Shown piece by piece: positions 57,895 through 64,000 of a stretch of DNA of 64,000 nucleotides (positions are counted from its first letter, which is position 1; the number at the start of each line of letters is the position of its first letter). A model generated the notes under the pieces. The model did not search any database. It was given only the letters and a program-made list of their open reading frames with translations, and was not told the origin of the DNA. The stretch is from Bradyrhizobium hereditatis (GTDB lineage Bacteria > Pseudomonadota > Alphaproteobacteria > Rhizobiales > Xanthobacteraceae): assembly GCF_020329435.1 (NCBI RefSeq), contig NZ_JAGKJK010000001.1, positions 744,001 to 808,000 on the forward strand, given 5' to 3'. The translations under genes were made by a program, and so were the position numbers.

Positions 57895-58003
57895 CGCGTT
57901 CAGTCAGTCCAGCGCAGTGCAGCGGATTCCTGCGCCAGCGATATGCGGGGATAGAGCAAAACCCGGATGTCGCTCGCTTATTCGTGCTACGCTTGCTCCG
58001 TCG

Positions 58004-59113
58004 CTAAAGCCGCGCCTTCAGCGGCACTCGGAAAGTCCGGAAGCCGGCGATGTCGGGAAACCACTCGGCCGCCTGCGGCGATGCCAAGGTCAGAACCGCG
58101 GCCGGGACCTCGCCGCGGATCAACCGGTCGATGGCGCCTTGCTGCCCTTCGCTGAACTGTACCTCGGCGGCTCCTGCCGCCATGAAGGCGGCGCTAACGC
58201 GCCCGCTTGACGCGGACTGTCTCTCCTCGATCGCAATGTTGCGGTTGTTCAGGTCGGACAACGAATTGATTTCGGGGCGCGCCAGCACGAGCACCACCAG
58301 ATTGTCCGCATCATCTGACGATGCGGATGCTGCCTTGCCAGTATCGTTGGATTTGTCGGAGGCCGTTTCCGGATTGTCCGATTTGTCAGCGGGCGCCCGC
58401 CCCCTCCCGATCGCCGTGACGAGATCGGCGAATCCCGTCGCTTCGACGACCTGCTGCTGGATGGTCCGGGACGCCGGAGCGGGAGCATCGCCGGCCGTTG
58501 CAGCGGTAATCGCAGGCGTAGCTGACGGCGCGGCGATCTCAAGCGTGGCGGGCGGCGGAATGACGACCGTCGATTTCGCGGTCTCTTGGGCGGCCTCTTT
58601 CGGAGCCTCCACGGACTGCGGCAAAACGGTGGACGCTGCCTGGGTTGGCTCCGGCCTGCTGGCGCTCTCCTGTTTGCGCTCGGGCAGCTGATCTCCAGCT
58701 ATCGGCTTTGCTTCGGTAGCGGTCGCCGTGGCCGCCGCTGGATTCTTCCGGCTTACCGCCGGAGTGGGAACGGCAGCCTTCTTAGTGCTCGACGTCTTGG
58801 TTTTCGACGCGGCGATGGCCGTGCGCGGTGCGGGGCGAGAGATGGGCGCAGGCTGTCTTGTCACGCGTGCGGGACTAGCGTGTTCCGGTCTTTCTATTTC
58901 CGATTCAGTGGGGACCGCGACATTCGTCTCGCGTTGCTCGCGGTATCGCCCAGCCAAGGCCTTGGCAGACCAGGCCATGTAGGACTGGCACGCGCTGTTG
59001 CACGGCAGCCCATCGATATAAGCAGTGCCGGATGAATCCAGCGGATCGGCCTGCAAGGCTCCAGTCGAACCGAGCGACAGGATCAGGGTGAGCAAGGTCC
59101 ATTTCTTCGACAT
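58004..59113 (-). CDS. Exported protein with a binding-protein-like C-terminal domain
   Basis: A 369-residue secreted protein. Signal peptide MSKKWTLLTLILSLGSTGALQA; a short N-terminal segment with GLPCNSACQSYMAWS, whose cysteines may form a disulphide; a long Ala/Pro/Thr/Lys-rich disordered middle (about 50-270); and a C-terminal domain (about 285-369) with SLSDLNNRNIAIEERQSASS and VPAAVLTLASPQAAEWF, the look of a half periplasmic binding protein. A truncated paralogue lies at 53382-53605, beyond the autotransporter. The ATG at 59113 gives the signal peptide directly. Function unknown. It may bind a ligand or the cell wall. Confidence 0.72.
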   Translation of the reverse strand: MSKKWTLLTLILSLGSTGALQADPLDSSGTAYIDGLPCNSACQSYMAWSAKALAGRYREQRETNVAVPTESEIERPEHASPARVTRQPAPISRPAPRTAIAASKTKTSSTKKAAVPTPAVSRKNPAAATATATEAKPIAGDQLPERKQESASRPEPTQAASTVLPQSVEAPKEAAQETAKSTVVIPPPATLEIAAPSATPAITAATAGDAPAPASRTIQQQVVEATGFADLVTAIGRGRAPADKSDNPETASDKSNDTGKAASASSDDADNLVVLVLARPEINSLSDLNNRNIAIEERQSASSGRVSAAFMAAGAAEVQFSEGQQGAIDRLIRGEVPAAVLTLASPQAAEWFPDIAGFRTFRVPLKARL

Positions 59114-59238
59114 GGCTACTCCGTTGGAACGCGCTGGGTATGCGGCCCGAGCTACGATCGGACGGAGATACGGTTTCAAAGATTGGTTTTGTTGCCGGCT
59201 CGCAAACGCGGCTCGGCGAGAGTACCGTGATGGCGCTC

Positions 59239-59478
59239 TCAATCGAACGCTACACCCACCCGGTACGCCCTGCGCCAGACGACGTGGCAGGGCAGCTTCA
59301 AACCATCCTCGGGCAGCACCAATGTGAAGGCATCGGGGATACGGATCAGGTCAGCAAAGTCCAGTGCGGCTCCGGTGGTCGAAATGTCGCGAACCGTGCA
59401 AGCATACTTATCGCCGCCATATTCGATTTTGGCGGCCTTCATAACGCGGACGCGCGGCGCGATACGAGTTTCGACCAT
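59239..59478 (-). CDS. PilZ domain protein (c-di-GMP receptor)
   Basis: A 79-residue stand-alone PilZ domain, the smallest form of c-di-GMP effector. The two binding signatures are both there: RIAPR (R-x3-R) near the N-terminus and DISTTG (D-x-S-x2-G) at about residue 32. GGAG lies eight bases before ATG 59478; a TTG at 59484 is in frame but too close to the site. It is 125 bp upstream of the binding-protein-like gene and 5 kb from the GGDEF-EAL enzyme. Its target is not known; many such proteins act on flagella, exopolysaccharide or surface-protein export. Confidence 0.88.
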   Translation of the reverse strand: MVETRIAPRVRVMKAAKIEYGGDKYACTVRDISTTGAALDFADLIRIPDAFTLVLPEDGLKLPCHVVWRRAYRVGVAFD

Positions 59479-59565
59479 GGCCAATGCTCCGCACAGCCAT
59501 TGAGGGCTTCTCCTTGAGCCAGTATCGCAATCAAAAGTTAAATGTTCGCCCTACGGACTACGAAC

Positions 59566-60900
59566 TCAGTTCGGTACCGCGCGCTTGGCCATTGCGGGGC
59601 CGTTCGCGTTCACGGTGACGCCGCGCAGCAGGTTGAACGCCGCGATCAGCGCCTTGTCGTCCTTCTCGTTCGGCGGAACGTAGGCTTGCGAGCCGGTCTG
59701 CTCGGCGCCCTCGGCGGCGAGATGGCCGCGCATCGAGGCTTCACCCTTCAGATCGGCGCGGCCCTTGAGTTCATCCGGAACGTCCTGCAGCACCTCGACA
59801 TCAGGTGCGATGCCCTGGGCCTGGATCGAACGGCCCGACGGCGTGAAATAGCGCGCGGTGGTCAGCGCCAGCGCGCCGTTGCCTTGGCCGAGCGGAATGA
59901 TGGTTTGCACCGAGCCCTTGCCGAAAGTGCGGGTGCCGATCAGCGTAGCGCGCTTGTGATCGCGCAGCGCGCCGGCCACGATCTCGGAGGCGGAGGCTGA
60001 GCCGCCGTTGATCAGCACGACGAGCGGCTTGCCCTTGGTGAGGTCGCCGCCGCGCGCGGTGAAGCGCTGGGTTTCCTCCGCGGTGCGACCGCGCGTCGAG
60101 ACCACCTCGCCGCGGTTCATGAAGGCGCTCGACACCGACACCGCCTGGTCGAGCAATCCGCCGGGATTGTTGCGGAGATCGATGACATAGCCCGCGAGCT
60201 TGTCCGCCGGAATTTCCTTACCAATGTTGGCGAGCGCCTTCTTCAGGCCGTCGGTGGTCTGCTCGTTGAAACGGGTGATCCTGATGTAGCCGATATCGCC
60301 GCCATCGGTGCGGAAGCGGACCGGCCGCACCCGGATGATCTCGCGCACGATGGCAACGTCGATCGGCGCGGCGGCGCCCTTGCGCACGACCTTGAGCCGG
60401 ATCTTGCTGTTGGCGGGGCCCTTCATGCGGCTCACCGCCTGTTCGAGGGTCATGCCCTGGATCGCCTCGTCGTCGATCTGCGTGATCACGTCGCCCGACA
60501 GCATGCCGGCCTTGGCCGCCGGCGTATCGTCGATCGGAGTGACTACCTTGACGAGGCCGTCTTCCATCGTGACCTCGATGCCGAGCCCGCCGAACTCGCC
60601 ATGCGTGGTCTCCTGCATGTCGTTCCAGCCCTTCTCGTTCATGTAGCGCGAATGAGGATCGAGCGCCGAGATCATGCCGTTAATGGCACCTTCCATCAGC
60701 TTGGTATCGTCGGGCTTTTCGACGTAGCTGGTCTTGATTCGCTCGAAAACGCTGCCGAACAGGTTGAGCTGGTTGTAGGCGTCGGAACGGGCCGCGGCCT
60801 TTGCTGCCGCCACCAGATGCGCGCCCTGCGGTCCCGCCACGAGAAGGGTCAGACAGGCACCCGTCACCGTGCCGAGAAGAAAGGCAAAATTCCTGCGCAT
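59566..60900 (-). CDS. ctpA: C-terminal processing peptidase (S41 family)
   Basis: A periplasmic serine protease of 444 residues. N-terminal signal/anchor (FAFLLGTVTGACLTLLVAG), a PDZ domain (about 90-170, GLGIEVTMEDGLVKVV and AKAGMLSGDVI), and the protease domain with the catalytic serine in INGGSASASEIVAGAL and the lysine 25 residues later in TRTFGKGSVQT. It cleaves tail sequences and matures or degrades cell-envelope proteins. The start at 60900 gives the signal peptide; an upstream extension to 60978 has no ribosome site. Confidence 0.92.
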   Translation of the reverse strand: MRRNFAFLLGTVTGACLTLLVAGPQGAHLVAAAKAAARSDAYNQLNLFGSVFERIKTSYVEKPDDTKLMEGAINGMISALDPHSRYMNEKGWNDMQETTHGEFGGLGIEVTMEDGLVKVVTPIDDTPAAKAGMLSGDVITQIDDEAIQGMTLEQAVSRMKGPANSKIRLKVVRKGAAAPIDVAIVREIIRVRPVRFRTDGGDIGYIRITRFNEQTTDGLKKALANIGKEIPADKLAGYVIDLRNNPGGLLDQAVSVSSAFMNRGEVVSTRGRTAEETQRFTARGGDLTKGKPLVVLINGGSASASEIVAGALRDHKRATLIGTRTFGKGSVQTIIPLGQGNGALALTTARYFTPSGRSIQAQGIAPDVEVLQDVPDELKGRADLKGEASMRGHLAAEGAEQTGSQAYVPPNEKDDKALIAAFNLLRGVTVNANGPAMAKRAVPN

Positions 60901-61033
60901 GGTGGGGCGTCCCTTTTCCCTAGCGGACGCCCGTGATTCCGGTGAATCGGCGCCCCTGTCCCGGCACCGCCAACTCACAATGGCTTTTTGGTCGGATCAT
61001 GGCACGCCGGTCCGGACCATGACGGTCGCTTCT

Positions 61034-61101
61034 GAGTATGATCTCCGGGCAACGCTTCAGGTTATCCTGAGGGAAAACCTCCACTTTTCGAGATCATGCT
61101 T
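61034..61101. repeat. Degenerate GAGCATGATC-family repeat, copy 2
   Basis: GAGTATGATC at the left and GATCATGCTT at the right are mismatched arms, with CCACTTTTCG near the right end as in copy 1 (21457-21505). It lies between ctpA and the flavin oxidoreductase gene and touches the stop codon of the latter. Confidence 0.6.
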
Positions 61102-62273
61102 CAGGAGACCTTGGCAGCCTCCTGTAGCCCGTTTTGCCAGGTCGAGGGCCGGGTTCCGAAGCCGCGCTTGGCGCGGGTGCCCAGCCAATAGCCGAATTGC
61201 GGGGGAACGTTGCGGAACGGACCATCCACGCCGAGTTTGAGCGCCGCATCCATCGGCCAATTGGGATTGTTGAGGATTTCCCGCCCTACCGCGATCAGAT
61301 CGGCCTGCCCGTCCCGCAGGATCTGCTCGGCCTGATCGCCATGAATGATCAAGCCGACCGCCATGGTCATGATCGCGGCATGGCGCCGAACATGGTCCGA
61401 CAGCGGCACCTGGTAGCTGTATTTGATTTCCTTGCCCAGGATCGGCGCCGTCTCGGTGATGCCACCGGATGAGCAGTCGATGACGTCGACGCCCTTGGTC
61501 TTGAGAATTTTGGCGAGCCGCACGCTCTCCTCCGGACCCCAGCCCGCGTTGTCTTCCACCGAAAGGCGAACGAACAGCGGCTTGTGGTCGGGCCAGTGCG
61601 CGCGCACCGCCTCGGTCACCTCGATCAGAAAGCGCATGCGATTGGCTTCGGAGCCGCCATATTCGTCGCTGCGCTGGTTGGACCGCTCGGACAGGAACTC
61701 GTGCACGAGGTAGCCATGGGCGCAGTGCAGTTCCAGCACGTCGAACCCGGCCTCATGCGCACGGCGCGCCGCCTGCCCCCAAGCCTCCACCAGATCCTTT
61801 ACTTCGCCTGTTTCAAGCGCGCGCGGCACGGGCCAGCGCTCGCTATGGGCAATCGCGCTCGGCGCCACCGGCTGCCACGCGTCCCAATCCTCGATCTCCG
61901 GCGTCCGCTCGAGCGGACGATCGCCCTCCCACGGCCGGGTTGCGCGCGCCTTGCGGCCGGAATGGCCGAGCTGGATGCCGGCGACCGCATTCTGCTGCTT
62001 GATGAATTTGACGAGACGGCCGAGCGGCTCGATGAACTGGTCGTCCCAGATGCCGAGATCGCCGACCGTGCCGCAGCCGCGCCGCTCGACCTTGGTCGAT
62101 TCCACCACCACAAGTCCGGCGCCGCCGGCGGCGAACTTGCCGGCGTTCATCAGATGCCAGTCAGTCGGAAAGCCCTTCACCGCCGAATATTGATGCATCG
62201 GCGGCACCACGATGCGGTTCTTCAGCGTCACGCCGCGGATCGTCACCGGAGAAAACAGCAGCGTTTCCGTCAT
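61101..62273 (-). CDS. NADH:flavin oxidoreductase (Old Yellow Enzyme family)
   Basis: An FMN-dependent ene-reductase of the YqjM/thermophilic-like branch (about 390 residues). TLKNRIVVPPMHQYSA is the N-terminal flavin loop; GIQLGHSGRKA, FDVLELHCAHGYLVHEFLS and SNQRSDEYGGS with FRNVP follow. It reduces activated C=C bonds in cytosol. AGGG lies nine bases before the ATG at 62273; other in-frame ATGs are at 62282, 62297 and 62300. Stands alone, downstream of a small secreted protein gene on the same strand. Confidence 0.9.
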   Translation of the reverse strand: MTETLLFSPVTIRGVTLKNRIVVPPMHQYSAVKGFPTDWHLMNAGKFAAGGAGLVVVESTKVERRGCGTVGDLGIWDDQFIEPLGRLVKFIKQQNAVAGIQLGHSGRKARATRPWEGDRPLERTPEIEDWDAWQPVAPSAIAHSERWPVPRALETGEVKDLVEAWGQAARRAHEAGFDVLELHCAHGYLVHEFLSERSNQRSDEYGGSEANRMRFLIEVTEAVRAHWPDHKPLFVRLSVEDNAGWGPEESVRLAKILKTKGVDVIDCSSGGITETAPILGKEIKYSYQVPLSDHVRRHAAIMTMAVGLIIHGDQAEQILRDGQADLIAVGREILNNPNWPMDAALKLGVDGPFRNVPPQFGYWLGTRAKRGFGTRPSTWQNGLQEAAKVS

Positions 62274-62343
62274 CTGTGCCATCCCTGCATCGGACATCAT
62301 TGCGCTGGCAGGTCGCCGGGAAGTGTCTCCTTGCTTATCGCTT

Positions 62344-62658
62344 TTATTGCTTTGCAGCGCCTTCGGCGGATTTGGCCTTTGGCTTGGCCGGCGTCGCCGT
62401 GGTCTTGGCCGCGGCTTTCGGCGCTGTGCTGTCGCCGCGCATCGTGCCCCAAGGATCGGAACTCTTCTGCTGCTCGGGGATGTTGCCGAGCGATCTCCGG
62501 TAGGCCCGCTCGGCGTCCCTCTCGGCCGCGATTTCGGCTGGCGTCTTGGGTTTGTCCTCCTCGCCGTATCTTGCGGGGCCTTTTTGCTGGGCCAAAGCCG
62601 GTCCGGCCAGCAACGCTATTCCAGCCACAGCGCCCAACATTCTGCCTGGGATTTTCAT
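62344..62658 (-). CDS. Small exported Lys/Ala-rich hypothetical protein
   Basis: A 104-residue protein with a signal peptide (LGAVAGIALLAGPALA, cleaved before QQKG), a charged middle ([29 protein letters not shown]) and a Lys/Ala-rich tail. GGGAGTGG stands before the ATG at 62658. It is 71 bp upstream of the flavin oxidoreductase gene on the same strand. Similar short exported proteins with the DPWG motif are widespread in Bradyrhizobium, but no function is known. Confidence 0.75.
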   Translation of the reverse strand: MKIPGRMLGAVAGIALLAGPALAQQKGPARYGEEDKPKTPAEIAAERDAERAYRRSLGNIPEQQKSSDPWGTMRGDSTAPKAAAKTTATPAKPKAKSAEGAAKQ

Positions 62659-62779
62659 GCCACCACTCCCTATTTTGACCCAACGCTTAGCACAGCTCGC
62701 GCACCGGCTTAAATGCCGGATCGAGCGGAAATCAGCCCTAACCGTTGCCCATGCCCGACCAGTTTTGTAAACGACTGCC

Positions 62780-63406
62780 ATGAATTCGCCGCCAGCGCCC
62801 CACTCCGCCGACGTCTTGCTGTTCGACCTAGGCCGCGTCGTGCTCGACATCAGCTTCGATCGCGTGATGGCGTGCTGGGCAGGGCATGCGGGGTGCCTGC
62901 CTGCCGACCTCGCCACTCGTTTTGTCGTTGACGACAGTTTCAAGCATCACGAGATCGGCCGGATCGATGATGCCGCGTTCTTTGCAAGCCTGCGTCAGTC
63001 TCTCGGCATCGCGATTACGGATGCCCAGTTCCTGGAAGGCTGGAACGCGATCTTTACCGGCGAGATGCCCGGCATTGCGCCGCTATTGTCAAGCGCAGCC
63101 AAGCGCATGCCGCTCTATGCCTTTTCCAACACCAACCCGGCCCATGTCGCGCATTTCTCGCAAGCCTATGCCGACGTGCTCGCGCATTTCCGCGAGATAT
63201 TCCTGTCCTCGACGATCGGTTTGCGCAAACCTGACGCCGAAGCCTATGATCATGTGATAAAAGCGATCGGCGTGCCGGCGTCGCGGATTCTGTTCTTCGA
63301 CGATTCAGCCGCCAACATCGAAGGCGCGCGGGCGCGCGGCCTTTCTGCCATCCACGTGACATCGACGGATGACGTGGCAAGGGCACTGACCGCACTTGGA
63401 ATTTAA
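62780..63406 (+). CDS. HAD-family phosphatase (YihX-like)
   Basis: A 208-residue haloacid-dehalogenase-type hydrolase. Motif I is LLFDLGRVVLD (nucleophile aspartate, with Gly in the second Asp place as in YihX-like enzymes); motif II is in YAFSNTNP; motif III lysine in IGLRKPDAEAY; motif IV in LFFDDSAANIEGA. YihX acts on glucose-1-phosphate, but the substrate here is not certain. It is followed by moeA after 13 bp, likely one unit. Confidence 0.88.
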   Translation: MNSPPAPHSADVLLFDLGRVVLDISFDRVMACWAGHAGCLPADLATRFVVDDSFKHHEIGRIDDAAFFASLRQSLGIAITDAQFLEGWNAIFTGEMPGIAPLLSSAAKRMPLYAFSNTNPAHVAHFSQAYADVLAHFREIFLSSTIGLRKPDAEAYDHVIKAIGVPASRILFFDDSAANIEGARARGLSAIHVTSTDDVARALTALGI

Positions 63407-63419
63407 GGGAGGTCTGCCC

Positions 63420-64000
63420 GTGGCCCTGATGCCGGTTGCCGATGCGTTGTCCGCGATCCTCGGCGGCGCCGATCCCCTCCCTGAGGAAATGGTTGCGCTC
63501 GATGCCGCCTATCACCGCGTGCTCGCGCGCGACCTCGCGTCGCGGCGGACACAGCCGCCGCAGGCGATGTCGGCAATGGACGGCTATGCCGTGCGTGCTG
63601 CGGACGCCGCCGATCTGTCCGCACGGCTGAAAGTCATCGGCGAGGTCGCTGCCGGCCGTCCGTTCGAGCGAAAAGTCGGCCAAGGCGAAGCGGTGCGGAT
63701 TTTCACCGGCGGCGTCATCCCTGACGGCGCCGACGCCGTGATCATCCAGGAAGACACTGCGATCGACGGTGACCATATCACCATCACTGAGGCTGCCGTC
63801 CCGGGGCGGCATATCCGTCCCGCCGGCGTCGATTTCCGCGAGGGCGACGTGCTGCTGCGGCGCGGGCGGCGCCTCACCGACCGCGACCTGTCGCTCGCGG
63901 CCGGAATGAACTATCCGGAGCTTGCGGTGCGCCGCCGCCCGAAGGTCGCAATGCTCGCAACGGGCGACGAATTGGTGATGCCCGGCGCAACACCCGGGCC
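63420..64000 (+). CDS. moeA: Molybdopterin molybdenumtransferase (5' part)
   Basis: Inserts molybdate into adenylylated molybdopterin (193 residues visible of about 400). ALMPVADALSAIL at the N-terminus, MSAMDGYAVRAADAAD, RIFTGGVIPDGADAVIIQED and the RRRPKVAMLATGDEL segment are typical. The start is a GTG at 63420 with GGGAGG seven bases before; an ATG at 63429 is in frame. Cut by the right edge. It lies far from moaC, its usual neighbour, and follows the HAD gene. Confidence 0.95.
   Translation, partial: MALMPVADALSAILGGADPLPEEMVALDAAYHRVLARDLASRRTQPPQAMSAMDGYAVRAADAADLSARLKVIGEVAAGRPFERKVGQGEAVRIFTGGVIPDGADAVIIQEDTAIDGDHITITEAAVPGRHIRPAGVDFREGDVLLRRGRRLTDRDLSLAAGMNYPELAVRRRPKVAMLATGDELVMPGATPG

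Overview
The window looks like chromosome of a Bradyrhizobium-type alphaproteobacterium (order Hyphomicrobiales). This rests on high GC, the lipoyl-tagged pyruvate dehydrogenase E1-beta with a DUF5076 gene in the cluster, an ExoR-like Sel1 protein, three tripartite-tricarboxylate (Bug/TctC) binding proteins, and several families of short palindromic repeats typical of that group. No rRNA, tRNA, CRISPR array, transposase or integrase was recognised.

Layout. 0-3.3 kb: 3' part of a tartrate dehydrogenase gene, a Bug-type binding protein beside it, and an exported LTXXQ protein. 3.3-8.5 kb (minus): an RND efflux pair with an overlapping exported amidohydrolase. 8.6-16.6 kb: xthA, ExoR-like, ilvD, an RTX calcium-binding protein, a 56-residue membrane protein, a second Bug protein and a threonine synthase. 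16.8-26.4 kb (minus): the central-metabolism block lpdA-pdhC-DUF5076-pdhB-pdhA, ftsB, an FMN reductase, a medium-chain dehydrogenase and eno. 26.6-37.3 kb: an accessory stretch with a streptogramin-lyase-like protein plus cytochrome c, queF, a VOC protein, a winged-helix/hydrolase fusion, a third Bug protein, a decayed cNMP-binding gene, a TPR protein with a cysteine-containing partner, and a sensor cyclase beside an ABC-type binding protein. 37.8-49.8 kb: MFS, kdsA, NIPSNAP, pyrG, secG, an XRE-cupin regulator, GNAT, tpiA, ppiD, trpD, trpC, moaC. 49.9-63.4 kb: a second accessory stretch between moaC and moeA. moeA runs off the right end.

How the genes work together. The conserved backbone (pyruvate dehydrogenase, eno, ftsB, kdsA, pyrG, secG, tpiA, ppiD, trpDC, moaC, moeA) appears interrupted by two accessory islands, 26.6-37.3 kb and 49.9-63.4 kb. 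The second island holds an apparently complete bifunctional c-di-GMP enzyme (GGDEF with an inhibitory site, plus EAL), a stand-alone PilZ receptor, and a 1392-residue autotransporter whose passenger is built of 13 units of exactly 50 residues. A duplicated fragment of a secreted binding-protein-like gene lies on both sides of the autotransporter. This is the most unusual region of the window and could be a surface/adhesion module under c-di-GMP control; that link is an inference.

Other points: a probable one-base deletion at the start of a cytochrome c gene, a well-formed promoter placed so that a regulator mRNA would be leaderless, a GNAT gene whose last codons lie in a perfect 18-bp hairpin, and a palindromic repeat that has replaced the end of a pseudogene.
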